Positions 12,520 through 25,114 of a stretch of DNA of 64,000 nt are shown here, in pieces. The first letter of the stretch is position 1. Each line of letters starts with the position of its first letter. Location of the stretch: assembly GCA_014281115.1 (NCBI GenBank), contig JACONQ010000002.1, forward strand, positions 4,588,001-4,652,000, read 5' to 3'. Origin of the DNA: Laburnicola sp. R22_1 (Eukaryota; Ascomycota; Dothideomycetes; Pleosporales; Didymosphaeriaceae). Below the pieces are notes generated by a model, which saw only the letters and a list, made by a program, of their open reading frames with translations, searched no databases and was not told the origin of the DNA. The position numbers and the translations under genes are program-made.

Positions 12520-14378
12520 TAACGTAATTTACTAGCAAGTGACCCACACTAGTAAGCACGCTAGCTTTACTAAGACCCTACTATCACTAACAATACTATT
12601 ATAATACAATCACCTACCATATCTTCTAAGCCATCTAATAAAACATAGTTACTTATTACTATTAGAGCTATTAAACAAGACTCAAATCTTATAGAGCGAG
12701 TAGTAGCATGGCTATATAATATTAATCGCAGAACACTTAATTAAAGACGCAAGAAAACAACTGCACGACGTAATAACCCACCTAAATTAAAGAATTTTAC
12801 TCTCCTTAAGAAGCAGACGCTTATTAATTGTATAATCGAGCTAGACACGCGTAAATTCCCTCCTACAAAGCTTATAATACGCACAATGGCCAATTCACTA
12901 CGAGGAAAGCCACCTATTAGCATTAACTAGACAGACAGGTTTATTAAGCGCAGACTTGAAGTTAAAACGCGTTATTCTTGGTTATACAATAACTAGAGAG
13001 CATAATAAGAAGATTCTAAGGTTATAAACGCGTGGTTTAAGCTTGTAGAGGGCATTAAAGTTAAGTACGGCATTACAGATAAGGACACCTACAACTTTAA
13101 TAAATTAGGCTTCCTAATAGGGATTATAGAGTCTTAGCTTATAGTTATAGTATTAGAAAGGCGAGCAAAACCCAAATTAATATAGCTAGGCAACTACTAG
13201 TGGATTATAGTAATCTAGGGTATCTGCGCTACTAGATGGGTAATCCCTCCCTTTATTATCTACGCTAGTAAGCGTTACATCTCTACCTAGTATAAAGACG
13301 CGTTAATTCCTAGTGATTGGGTAATAGCTGTTAGCGAGAACGGCTAGACAAATAATAAGCTCGATATTGCGTGGTTAAAATACTTTAACGCGCATATAAA
13401 GGAACACGCTAAAGGAACCTATTAGCTGCTAGTTATTAATAGCCATAAGAGCCATAACTTAATTAAGTTCCAGGATTACTATAAGGAACATAAGATTATT
13501 ACTCTCTATATACTGCCATATTTATCACACCTACTGCAGCTATTAGATGTAGGCTATTTCTCCCCGCTAAAGAAGGCATATAGTGCTGAAATCTCGGGCT
13601 TAGCGCGTTAGCTAATAATCCACATTATAAAGATCGAGTTTCTCTCAGCCTTTAAAACCGCGTTTTTAAAGGTTTTCTCTATAGAGATAATTAAGAGTGA
13701 TTTTTATGGTACTAGGCTAGTCCTATTAAATTTAGAGAAGGTATTGCAGCACCTTAATATCCGTATCTATATACCTAGTCTGCCTATTAAAGAGTCTACT
13801 ACTTGGGAGTCTAAAATACTAAGTAACCTACGCGAATTTAAAGCGCAATTAACACTAGTTTGTAAGAGAATTAGAAATCACTTTAATTTATTACTAACTT
13901 TAACTATGTAGGTGCTTAAGAAGCTTAAAAAAGGCGCTCTAAGTGCAATGCATAGTTAGGTACTAGTGTTAGATGAAATTGCAGGCCTTTACAAGATAAT
14001 TAAGAAGACTACAAGGCGAAAATCGCGTAAAAGGAGGTATATCCAGCATTAGGGATTACTTATAGTAGCAGAGGGATCTTAGCTAGCCACTTCTAAGAAC
14101 GCTAGTAGATAGAAGAAGGGTAAATAGTTGTTAGGTACTAGTTGCGCTGTAATAGAGCCATTAACTTAACAGCATTGTGGTATCTGCAGACAACCTAGAC
14201 ACAATGCGCAAACCTGCTAGAGAGTTAAAGAGGAAGAATCTAAATTAGATGCATTAACTTAGTATATATTTTTAAGTAGTGTTGCAACGCAGTCTAATAA
14301 TAAATAAAATGGTTTGGTAGGGTCTTGGCAAAGGGAACGCGCTTACTAGTGTGAGTTACTCGCTAGTAAACCACGTTA
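12520..14378 (+). mobile_element. Fot1/pogo-type DNA transposon, RIP-inactivated
   Basis: The element is 1.86 kb with terminal inverted repeats of about 60 bp. The left end reads TAACGTAATTTACTAGC and the right end mirrors it as GCTAGTAAACCACGTTA. It sits at a TA inside R1. The R1 copies near 42,670 and 56,320 show the corresponding empty site. The plus strand encodes a broken DDE transposase with blocks NFNKLGF, WVIPPFII, ENGWTNNKL, INSHKSH and LLDVGYF, and a C-terminal zinc finger CGICRQPRHNAQTC (about 14,175-14,216). Two catalytic Asp positions read Asn and several Gln/Trp codons are stops. Confidence 0.85.
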
Positions 14379-14609
14379 TATATTATATTATTACTTTAGT
14401 ACCTAGTATATTTTGTAATTCACTACCTCTAGTAGAAGGGGCTAATTTGCATGTGCTAGTAAATAGTCTCTAGCCTAACCTATTTATTTTTAAGCTGCTT
14501 TACCTTTTTTAATACGTTTTTAATATACCTATAGCTTTTCCTTATAGCGTTATACTGTATACTAAAAGGTCTATAATATTTTTCTTCCTAATAAAGAGAC
14601 CCTAAAAAT

Positions 14610-15635
14610 CTCCTTTAGGCTTCTTTCTAGTATATTAAAGGAGAAGCTGCTAGTTCTTTATAAGAAACTAATAGAGTATTTTAACTATAGCTTTATTTAG
14701 GTACGTAAATTTAGCGCTATAGCACTAGTATTATTTATAAAAAAACTTAAAGAAGGGTTATAATATTATATAGACTACTAGGCGTTAAATACCCTATTAA
14801 AGAAAGACTACTACTCTCTTCCCCTTATTAGAAACATATTATAGCTCCTTACTAAGGCTAAGTAGCTAATAAAATTAAATATAATTTAGGCCTTTTATAA
14901 GCTAAGAATAGTGAAAGAAAAAGAATAGAAAATAGTCTTTTAAACCTAATTTAGATTATATAAATAGTTAGTACTTCTTTTTAGACTAGCTAACGCACTA
15001 AGCACTTTCTAGAGATATACTAACTATATTCTAAGGGAGTATTTAAATAATTTCTACTCTACTTATATAAATAATATTCTTATATTTTCTAGTAAATCTT
15101 TAAAGAACTATTAAAACAAAGTATAATAAGTAGTAGAAAGGTTAGGCAAAGTAAGGCTACACCTAAATATTAAGAAGTATAAGTTTATAGTTACTAAACC
15201 TAAGTACTTTAGATTTATTATAAAGTATAGAAAGGGGATTAGTATAAACCTAAAGAAAATTAAGGCTGTTTAGAACTAAGCCCTTTCTACTAATATAGAA
15301 CGTGTTTAGAGTTCTTTAAGGTTTGCTAACTTCTACTAGAGATTTATAAAGAACTTTTTAGAAGTAATATTCTTATTAATAAAGTTAACTAAGAAGGAAA
15401 CTTCCTTCTTATAGGGGTAGAAATAATAATAGGCTTTTAACTATCTAAAGAGGGTGTTTTATACTAAACCTATACTAGCCTATTTTAATTTTAAAAAAAG
15501 AAAGGATATTAGAGACTAACTTCTTAGGTTAGGCCTTTAGTGCCTACTTGTTATAATTTAATATAAATAAAGTACTTAGACTAATTACCTACTTTGTTAC
15601 TAAATACACCCTTATAAAGGCAAACTATAGAATTT
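14610..15635 (+). pseudogene. Reverse transcriptase of Ty3 family A, first part
   Basis: Reading through stops gives the Ty3/gypsy order: an LVLFIKK block, a YIDYWALN block, KDYYSLPLI, a KLNIIQAF block, LLFRLANALSTF and a YINNILIFS box. The last corresponds to YxDDILI, so both catalytic Asp have become Asn. It is followed by KYKFIVTKPKYFRF and the start of RNase H. R2 interrupts it at 15,640. Confidence 0.75.
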
Positions 15636-15639
15636 ATAA

Positions 15640-15985
15640 TTTCTTCCCTAGAGTTAATCCGTAATATTACGTAATCCAGGGCCAGCTATTTAACCGACCA
15701 CCGTGTTACGTAATCGATAATTTCTTTAACAATATTTTTCGCTGCAATAACAACGACAATAATCACAACAGTTATGCTAGATAGCAGACTATCTATTAAC
15801 TACTATCGACGATACTATTATGCAGAACACTAATAATAAAATTATTATTATTTTGTGTATATTTTATTACTACTACTATGTGCTAGGTACTAGGTTATAG
15901 TGCCTTTTATTTTACTCCTTTCTATATATAGTACAAACTCGACCTTAGTTAGAATCTCCACACAACAAAAATCTTCAATATAATT
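15640..15985 (+). repeat. Dispersed repeat R2, uninterrupted copy
   Basis: About 345 bp inserted in the RNase H region of Ty3 family A. It carries paired ATTACGTAAT words near its start and a TTATTATTATTTTGTGTATA block. The same sequence occurs in two halves at 40,945-41,075 and 43,228-43,445, split there by a 2.15-kb insertion. It may be a solo LTR, but its type is not established. Confidence 0.55.
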
Positions 15986-18900
15986 TATAATAAGAAAATA
16001 CTTATAGTAATTAAGGTAACTAAAAAGTAGTATAATATACTCTAGGCTATTCCTTACACGCTTTTATCTACTAATTATCAGAATCTTATATACTTTATAA
16101 AGTTTAAGAGATTAAATAAGAGGTATATACGCTAAACTAATACTTTTAATAAATATAATATAATATTCTAGTATAAACTAGAGACTACTAACTTAAGGGC
16201 AGACGTCCTTTTATAACGCTAGCAAGATATACCTATAAATACTAAAGATAACTAAGTTAAGTCCTATAAAATTTAACTTCTTAAAAAAGTCCCTTTAAAA
16301 AATAGAAATATAGGGCTTTAGACATCTATAGCTCTAATAATATAAGCCCTACTTAAAAGGCTTAACCTTCTTAAGAAAGAAGAAAGTAGAGCTAAATATA
16401 AAGAATACTAGTTTCTTTCTTTTTACGTACTAAAAGAATTTCCTCCTAAATCTAAAATACACTTCCTAGTAAGCCTAAACTTAAATAAACTATAGTTCTA
16501 TAGCTTAAAAAAATTTATCCTAAGAGAAGTAAAGAAGTGTATTCTCTACTATAGGTGCACCTTTCCCTTCTTTCTAAATCTAAAAGTTGCTATATAAGAA
16601 TATAATATTAATAACGCTAGTTATCTTTAGTACTAGAAATAAAAATAGGTCTTAAACTAGAAACTTTTATAGATAACACTAGTTACTATAGTCTATAGCT
16701 TTCCTACATTTAGGTATCTAGAGAGAAAGATTACCTACAAAATAGTTGCCTAATCCTACTTCTTTTTAAGAATATTAGACTTTATTTATAGATTTATTAA
16801 GAACTATAATATATATATATATTATTAAGTTATCTACCTAGGGGTAGAACGACAAAGACTTTCATCTCAAATAACATAACAAAGAAAAGCAGAGCCTCCT
16901 ACATAATATATATAAAAGAACTAAGCTATAAAGAGATATAAAATAAGAGTTATTAAAACCTCTCCTCTTCCCTAACTAGATATAAAAGAAAATCTCTATA
17001 GACTTTATTATTAAGTTTCTACTAAGAAAAAGAAATATAAATATAATAATAGTGTGGCATAGGCTAGAAAAAGGAATAGTCTTAGTCCTCCTACTAGACT
17101 TTAAAGTAGAAACTATAGTAGAGGCAGTTCTCTATTATATTATAGCCTACTATTAGCTCTCTAATACTATAACTTCTACCTATAGAGGTTAATTTGTAAG
17201 CGACCTTTAAAAGCATCTATATAAGAAAATAAAAATCTAGAGAAGATTATTCTTCCCTAAGCACCTAGAGACTAATAGCACTATAGAATATATAAACTTT
17301 ATAATTAAGGCCTACTTTTGCGCTTTTATATAATAGAATTCGTTGGCTTATTAAACGCCTTTTTTAATCTTTTTTTTAGTTTGAGATTAAAGTAAATTAA
17401 GATAGAAGGTTATATATACTATATACAGCACCTAATTCTAATTAAAGACTAACCTTAAATATGTTAATATAATAATAGTTTAAACTTTAAACTTACTTAC
17501 ACCCCCTAATACTTATAAGCTTCTAGCACTAATATAAGATTTACTTACACTATATATAGCCTATCTAGCTTATTACTATTACTATTATTAGTTATTCTTA
17601 CTCACGCCGCTATGTAGTATACTTGCTTAAATAAGCTAACTTAATAGTAATAATAATAGCTAAAAGAATCTTATAGATCTATATAATGCTTTTGCTACTT
17701 TATAGCTTATTAATAAATACTTTATTATTCTCTTATGTCTCTTACTAGAGGATTCTGTTACTAATAAGGAGTAATTGCTTCTACTAGAGTAGGAATATAG
17801 GCTTACTAGTCTTTAAGAACTAGATAAGTTGCTAACCTAGGTAGTATATAAAAATTACCTTCTAAATAGTTAGATATACTAGGATTTTATAGATAATTAT
17901 CTTATAAATAGAATAGAACTCTAGTATTATTATTTTAGTAGTAGTAGCGCGAAACTATAGCGTATACTCTTTAATAGTAGCAAGTATTTTTTAGAAATAA
18001 TATTAATACCTAGATAAATAGTAGGGGGTAGAGAAATAATAGTAATAGGAGGAGATTTATTAAGGACAACTTTAATATAGTAATAGAGCGATAGTGTATC
18101 TAGTATATATTACTCTTATCCTACTACTATATGTATACTAGTATATACCTATTAATATATTAACTTATATTATTTGCAATAATTAGGATAGTAGTTTATA
18201 ACTTAGAATAGTAAAAGAGAGATAGCTTATAGCGTGACTACGCTAAAGTTATATCTTTTCTAAAGTTCTAAGTAGCCTCTTTATAAATTAACTTTGCATA
18301 TAGAAGCTGTGTACGCTAAGATTACTAAGCTTGCTTAGCAGTTTAAACGCGCTTTTTTTTCTTATTACCTTTTTACGCCTTTTTAATTACTAAGCAGAAG
18401 GCTCTACTTTTTTTATTATATTATTTAAGATGAAAGCCTTAATCATCCTACTCCTAGGTAGATAAAATAACGCTACACATATAATAGAATTAAAAGAATT
18501 AGGCCCTATACTACTCTATAGTGCAAATAGCTATCAATAAATAAGAAGCTACTTTTACTAGAGTAGTACTATTTTTTCTCTAGTATAGAAATAATATAGA
18601 CCTAGCTAAGCTAGACGCAAAGATAAAAGCTATTAACTATTACTAGGAAGATCTATCACTAGTAAAGTCTACTAAAGCTTTGCTATAGAAGTTCTAAGAA
18701 GTTTTTATATTTGTTTAAACTAAAATAGCTAAGTTTTAATAAGAGTAAGAATAGTAAGCAAACTAGCACTAGAGAGACGCTCTAGTATTAAAGAAAGAAG
18801 ACAAAGTTTAGCTTTAGTATAGGGACTACTTATCTAACTTCTAACTTAATAAAAGGTTAAACTAGAAAATCACAAAATTTATAGTTATATAAGTAGTAAA

Positions 18901-21366
18901 CTTCTATAATATAAAACTAAATATTTTATCTAGAGTCTACCTAGTATTCTTAGTAAATTATCTTTACTTAGCTAGAGAAGATCCTCTTTCTAGCTAGGTT
19001 TTAAAATAATAGGAAACTAAGAGCTATTATTATTAAAGAAGAAGAGAAATAGGTTATAGAGAACATCTTAGCTAAAAAACCTACCTAAAGGGGAAGAGGG
19101 CTATAAAGATTACTCTATTAAGTTAAGTAGTTAAATAATACTAATTTAACTTAGAAACCTACTATAAATCTCTTTACTATAAAGATATTAGATTACTAGG
19201 AAATATACACTTTCTTATTCTAAAATAATAATAGAAAGTTATTTATAAATTTCTATAGAAACTTTTTAAACTAATAAATACATTATAGCTGCTAGTATAG
19301 AAGTTGCATCTCTAGTAGAGAACTTAAAAGGCCCCTACTAAAGCAAGGTTAGAATAAGCCTAGACCTCTAGCCTCCCTTACTAATTACTTAAGGATTAGT
19401 GAGGAATAAGACTATAATCTACTTAAAAGAGTAGAAAAAACTTAAAAAGATATAATAAACTATTTAAAAGCGCTAGCTCTAATATAAATAAATAGAAAAA
19501 AGAAGCATTATCCTTCCTATAACAATATAATATAGGCCCTAAGCAATAGGAGGTAAGATAATTAGAAAGTAGAGAAGGGGGGCTATTTAGAGAAAGATAT
19601 TACAAAGAAGGGGAAACAAATATAGTATAGTAAAAAGAACTAAATATTTAAGATATTAAGCTTATAACTTAGCTATATCTATAAAGTTATAGACTACTTA
19701 AAAAAACGTCCCTAGACCTCTATAATAGAGCTAGATGCAAGGGTAGAAAAATCCTAATATTTTAAAAGAATAAATAGGAATACTACTTCTTAATAGACTT
19801 TCCTTTGCCTAAAGTAGAATTAACAACTATCTTCTTAACCTTTTTATAAAGAATAGTAATTTAATTAGAACTAATAGCTATAAAACTGAAAATCCTCTTA
19901 ATACACTCTAAAAGAGTAGCAATCTTATAACCTTCTAATATCTTACTAAAGTAGATAGTTTTTATAATATTTAAAATAAGCTTAACTAGATCCTTATAGA
20001 AAGACTTAAAAATAGGTAGAGTAAAAGGGGCAAGTAGCTATAGTATAATATTAGCTAACGAAGATAACTCTAAAACCTAGAACTTATAGTAAGCCTATTA
20101 GAAAGAGTTTAAAAAGTAGTGTAAGTATTCTACTAAATTATAAGAATTTAATATAAAAGCTCTATAATCTATCTAGAATATTTAGTGTTAATATTATCTA
20201 CTTCCTAGGTTTTAAATTAAGCACTTTAAATAGTAAAGCTATACTTATAAATAAAGATATTAAGATAAGCTTACTAAAAATTAATAAGAGGCTTTCTAGT
20301 ATAACCCTTACTATAAAGAATATATTTTAGAATAAAGTTAGTAATCTTAGTTTTAGTAAATTTCTTTTATAAGCGATTCTAGATCTAGAATATAAATTAG
20401 TAAAAAGAAGGTTTGCTAGAGAATTATTATATCTTACCTAAGTACTTACTAAAGTAAAAAAATAAAAGTCTTATAGTTATACTTTCTTTATATAAGCCTT
20501 TACACACAAAGAATAAACTACTTAAGGTAGTACTAGTAGGATCTCTTATAAAGATAGGCAGCTTTAAAAATAAAGTTCTTAAATATTATATAGAAAGCTT
20601 TCAGAGTCTTCTAATTATAGTTTAGGTTCTTAAAGAACTATTTAGAATTAGTAAGGAATAACACAGAATAACTAAAAAACTAACCTCTTAATAGTTCTCT
20701 ATAGTCTTATTACGCATAAACTTCTTAAGGTCCTCTATACTATAGGCGTCTAAAGTAGAAAGTAAAGGCTTACTATTATAAATAGGAGTGTTATAAATTA
20801 AAATCTTTATAGAGGAATACTAAGCTATAGTTAAGCTAGACTTTATACACTTACTTAGAGTTATAAGACTAGATATAAAGTATTACTTAGAGACCTTATC
20901 TATAATAAAGATTAATAATAAGAAAGATAGCAAAAATAGTACTAAAGTAAAAGGGATACTAAGAGTGTAGTATAATATTACTAAAAGGCATTACAGATAT
21001 ATTAGTAAAGTAGAGAAGAAAAGTAAAACTAAAGTAGAAATCTTTTTATTTACCTTAGCTAGAGCAAATAATACTAGTGTAAATTCTTAACTAAAATAGG
21101 TAGCTACGCTATAGAAACTAAGAAATATAAACATAAACGCGTTAGATATAATAACTAGATTACCTTACTAAAAGTAAAAGGATAGAAGTCTAGTACTCTC
21201 TATAGCTAAAGTATACTTAGAATCTTATAGAGACTTAGAGCACTATTACTAGTATATACAGTATAAAATATATTCTTAAGACTTTAGTTATATAAAAAGA
21301 GGATATATACTACTACTATATGGAGTATAAAATATAACACTAGAATTTTTTAAAGAAGGGAGTATA
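15986..21366 (+). pseudogene. RNase H / integrase and 3' region of Ty3 family A
   Basis: Resumes after R2 with RNase H (an NLIYFIKFKRLNKR block near 16,080 and an RADVLL block near 16,200), then integrase. At 17,140-17,250 it reads NTITS...GQFVSDLWKHL, the integrase DRG-QFVSDFW region. A short repeat at 16,830-16,900 and R4 at 17,341-18,479 interrupt it. From 18,492 the frame continues as decayed integrase C-terminus and 3' untranslated DNA, up to a purine-rich tract before the LTR at 21,367. The stretch 19,970-21,366 matches 1-2611. Confidence 0.6.
17341..18479 (-). mobile_element. 1.14-kb retroposon-like element (R4), copy 2
   Basis: 1139 bp flanked by the perfect 12-bp duplication TATAATAGAATT (17,329-17,340 and 18,480-18,491). 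Nearly the same length as copy 1, so both look full length. Read on the minus strand it starts at the short-repeat end (TGTAGCGTTATTTTATC) and ends GCCAACG. No coding capacity was recognised. Confidence 0.75.
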
Positions 21367-21550
21367 TATAAGGAACTAAGCGCCCTTCTACTAGTTACTT
21401 AGCCTACTACCTTAGAGCTTTAGAGTTCTAAGTCTATATTCTTACTAAGGTAGGAGTATATAAGTCTATTACTAGAGTTATCTTTAAACTCTATTAAATT
21501 TATAGGCTTACTAAGGCAACTCTAACCTCTTAGTTTAAAGCCCCTTTATA
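21367..21550 (+). repeat. 3' LTR of Ty3 family A
   Basis: A 184-bp LTR starting TATAAGGAAC and ending CCCCTTTATA. It is preceded by the purine-rich stretch AAAGAAGGGAG. Confidence 0.75.
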
Positions 21551-21847
21551 CTACTAATAGCAACCTTAAAAATAAAAAGTTACTAGTATCTATATACTAT
21601 ATAGGCAAGAGCACCTAAGAGTATTAAGATTTTAATATTATTATATAATACCTATACGCTATAGCCTATACACTATAAAATCTTCTCCTTTCTATCTATA
21701 CCCCTTTTAGAATAAGTAAGTAATACTAAAAGTTATTTTTATTATATTCGTTTCTTTTCTTATATAATTATCCTATACACTCTCCACACTTGCTAGTATA
21801 GAGTATTAGATATTAATATCTATATAGCTAGCTATAAAGTACCTATT

Positions 21848-21849
21848 TA

Positions 21850-21902
<53 letters not shown>

Positions 21903-21921
21903 GATTATTATTATTATTATG

Positions 21922-21956
<35 letters not shown>
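21848..21956. repeat. (ATT)n microsatellite
   Basis: About 36 trinucleotide units with two ATGATT interruptions, exactly at the edge between RIPed DNA and the P450 island. A long poly-isoleucine reading frame over it is an artefact. Confidence 0.95.
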
Positions 21957-21957
<1 letters not shown>

Positions 21958-22194
21958 CAAAAGTTATTACAGAAATTATTAATTACATAACACAGTGGTT
22001 GCTTAAACAGCCAGTCTAGGATCACGTGACATCACGGATTGACCCCAGAGGAGAGCCGCTTTCCTCCATAACAGCCCATGAGAATCCTCATCTCCGACGT
22101 CCACGTCGAAACAAAAAGTAAACACTTCTTCCAACCGCGCGCAAACAATGTACACCCAAAACTCCACCAGAGCCCCTAATCCTCAATGTATCCC

Positions 22195-24068
22195 TCAAAC
22201 CCCACTTTTCCTCCACCCACCCACCTCCCTCTCAATCACCGCACCCACACCCTCAAATCTCGGCTTCAACACCACCTCAAACGGCACAGGACTCCTCCCA
22301 CTCAGCCCATCATACTCTTTCAAATCAATCGGTTTCCCCGGAATCTGCACCATATCAAAAGCCCACAGCATGCGCGAGATCGCAAGCCAGATCTCACGCT
22401 CCGCGACTATCATCCCAGGACAGATGCGCCGACCCGCGCCGAACATCCAGTGGTCGCGCTCGTACGGGTTGGAAAGATTCGCAGATGTAGACGATATCGT
22501 CGCGTCGGTGATGTACCGATCAGGCTGGTATTTGGTAGATCAGCCTCCACGCACAGTCTACTCAATATCGTCTAGCGAAATCAGAACTCACGTTAAACTC
22601 CATGGGCTTCTCCCATCTAGTTTCATCATGATGCATCGTCCACGTATTCAGCACCACGACCGTCCCTTTAGGCACAAGCTTCCCCTTGTACACAAAATCC
22701 GAGCTCGCAACGTGCGGAGTGCCCAGCCAGAACGGATTATGACACCGCTCTACCTCCTTGATGATGGCGTGGCAGTACGGCAAATTGATTTCGTCGTCGA
22801 GGTTCGGGAGGCGGGCGCGGCCTACCACGCGGTCTAGTTCTTCCTGAGCGCGCTTTTGGATGTGCGGATACGCGGGGATGAGGGCGGTGAACCACTGCAT
22901 TATTGAAGCGGTCTGGGGGGATGTTAGATGCTACTTCGCGTGTGTTGGGGAACGGGGAAGCGCACTGTTTCTACGCCGCCGATCATGAAGGCTGACGCGA
23001 GGATGGACATGTCGAGGTGGTCTAGGCCTTCTGCTGTTTCGGCTTCGAGCATGGTTTTCGCGAGGCAGGTCTGTACGGGCTCGCCTTGGGATAGCTTCTT
23101 TTTGATATCGTTGATCAGGCCGCCGTAGGTTTGTACGAGGTCCTCGTGTAGCTGTTTTGCTTGGCTTTTCAGTGGTGAGGGAAGCCATTGCAGAAATGGC
23201 ACAAAATCAACTAGATTAGACATCGGGCCCGTGCAGTTCATGAATGCACGGGATAGACGGAGGGCGGTGCCGACCATGGGGTCATGGATACTGTTGGTGC
23301 GCATGCCGAAGGTGATGGTCAGCATGTTGTTGAGAGAGCAGCGACCCGCGTAGGTCTGAGGATTGATATGCGCAGTGCCGTGCTTGCTGTCTGTGTAGAG
23401 CGCTTGCAGCATGTCTGTGGCTTCGAAGTCGAGCACTTTCGTGTAGGAATCCACGGCTTGTTGGTTCAGCCATGTGTTCGCTATGCGGCGGTGCTTGCGC
23501 CTATTGAAATATCAGTACGCAATGTTTAGCGATGAAGGAGCTGCTACTTGCCAGCGGTCGTTGTACGGTGTCGCGGTGATGCCGCGTCCCGCGAACACTG
23601 TCTGACTCTTGATGAACATCTCCTTGCGATCGGAAAACACGGCTCCCTGCGTAATCATGAGATCCTTCGCTATTCCGGGGTCCGAGACTATGGCGAAAAG
23701 CTGGTTGCCAAGGCGAATCGAGAATAAGGATCCGTACTTGCGCGCCCATTTGTCCAGAGTGAGCTCAGGATAGTGCGTAAGCATTGGGAAAGAGCCTACA
23801 AATTATTAAGAAGTGAACATACTGAGAACCATCATGGCTTACCGAGGATTGGATATCCCCATGGACCGTTGGGGATATCTTTGTTGGTGTGAGAAACAAA
23901 CAACCAGAGGGTAGCGAGGCCAATCGCTACAGAAGCGGCCAACAAGACCAACCGCATGTTTTCATAGCGCAGCTCTGATATTGCGCTTGAAGCTGTACTG
24001 TTTGAAGCCATGGACGCATTCGACATAATGTGCGCAAAGTTACGCACCGGCGCCGTGAGCTCGGACAT
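22195..24068 (-). CDS. Cytochrome P450 monooxygenase (five exons, intact)
   Basis: A membrane-anchored heme monooxygenase. The hand-built model has exons 24068-23843, 23795-23548, 23493-22966, 22912-22592 and 22524-22195, with introns of 47, 54, 53 and 67 nt and 550 residues. An N-terminal membrane anchor lies at about residues 39-59, followed by the proline-rich hinge IPNGPWGYP. The I-helix has GGVETT (330-335), split by an intron. The K-helix ExxR is EVER (387-390). The FNPDRY motif spans the last splice junction, and the heme loop is FGAGRRICPG with Cys476. All key residues are present and there is no internal stop. The start at 24068 precedes the anchor; an in-frame ATG at 24212 is possible but adds an unlikely leader. 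The sequence resembles phenylacetate-hydroxylase-type (CYP504-like) P450s, but that assignment is tentative. The substrate is unknown. Confidence 0.9.
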
Positions 24069-24369
24069 GATAAAGGCAACTGGCAAAAATCTCAATACCG
24101 TATAATCTGTCAAAATATAACAAAACCAAAGCTTCCTTATATGAAGAACTAGCGTTGCACAGTCTGTGTGTTTGTGGTACATCGAGGGATTTGGAGTAAC
24201 CCAATCAGACACCTTCGGTTAAATAGGCTAAAACCGCACATCGTTGTTCGCAGGAGTGATCGTCCATGGATTAAAATTAATAGGTGATTATTGGTTAGGC
24301 GGAGAGTCATTAGGGAATCATTGTACTCGGCCCCTTGTGGTCTTTGATTTTTGTCCGAAAAAGGCCGAG

Positions 24370-25110
24370 CGGAGTACAGCCCACCTAGCTTAATAATAAA
24401 TTATCGCTCTTCTTGTTTACTAAATAAGGGGCTCTACTTTATTTTTTATATTATTAAAGATAAAAGCCTTTATTATCTTATTTTTAAATAGATTAAATTA
24501 ACACTATATAATAAATTATACTTATTAATCTTTTTTTATTATCACCTTTTTACGTCTTTTTTTGTCATATTATTTGAGATGAAAGCCTTTATCGTCCTAC
24601 CCCTAGGTAGATAAAATAACGCCACATACTTAATAATAATATTTCTATAAAAACTATTTTTTATAATAACCTTCTTATACTTCTTTTAATTACTAAGTAA
24701 GAAGCTTTACTATTTTTATTATATTATTTAAGATAAAAGCCTTTATTATTCTACTACCAGGTAGTTAATTAATAATATACATAAAAAAGAATTAAGTTAT
24801 AATACTAAGATTATAGTTAAATTATACTTTAATACTATATATTTACTATAAGAATATACAATTATAAAAATTAATTATAAAATCTTATAAATAATTCTAC
24901 ATAATTAAATTTTTATAATTTTCTTTTTTGCACTCCTTTTAATTAGTAATTACTAAGTAGAGGGCTCTACTTGTTTTTATTATATTATTTAAAATAAAAG
25001 TCTTTATTATTATACTTCTAGATAGATTTAATTAACGCTATATATAATAAAAAATACTATATAATTTATAAATTTTATTACTAAGTATAATTTATTATTA
25101 AACTAGGTGG
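24370..25110 (-). repeat. Array of four degraded short retroposons
   Basis: This AT-rich separator holds at least four copies of the short repeat, all in minus orientation, at about 24,400-24,500, 24,530-24,630, 24,665-24,770 and 24,915-25,050. Each shows the TTACTAAGTAG...CTCTACTT and AAAGCCTTTATTATC blocks. No gene is present. Confidence 0.65.
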
Positions 25111-25114
25111 CCTA

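Larger units (their letters stand above)
11265..14590 (+). repeat. Dispersed repeat R1, copy interrupted by a Fot1/pogo element
   Basis: R1 starts at a GGAGTATAAACTGCCTC head and continues for about 1.3 kb. Other copies are at 41,640-42,870, 43,470-43,990 (minus, partial), 52,040-52,260 (partial) and 55,255-56,530. This copy sits in the pol region of Ty3 family A and is itself split by the transposon at 12,520-14,378 and by a short retroposon at 12,322-12,445. No protein was recognised. Confidence 0.65.
8779..21550 (+). mobile_element. Ty3/gypsy family A element, full-length but split by nested insertions
   Basis: LTRs bound a plus-strand Ty3/gypsy element: 5' LTR 8779-8929 and 3' LTR 21,367-21,550. 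The flanking 5-mers are TTACT (8774-8778) and CTACT (21,551-21,555), a target duplication with one RIP-type change. Inside, in order, are a gag zinc-knuckle relic, reverse transcriptase, RNase H and integrase. These are interrupted by R1 (11,265-14,590), R2 (15,640-15,985), short repeats and R4 (17,341-18,479). All frames are destroyed by stops. Removing the insertions leaves a normal-sized element. Confidence 0.75.

Noticed and set aside
21843..22025. 60-codon open frame, mostly isoleucine
   Set aside because: Translation of the (ATT)n microsatellite; no coding meaning.
22148..22837. 229-codon plus-strand open frame
   Set aside because: Antisense to exons 4 and 5 of the P450, which carry the heme and ExxR motifs.
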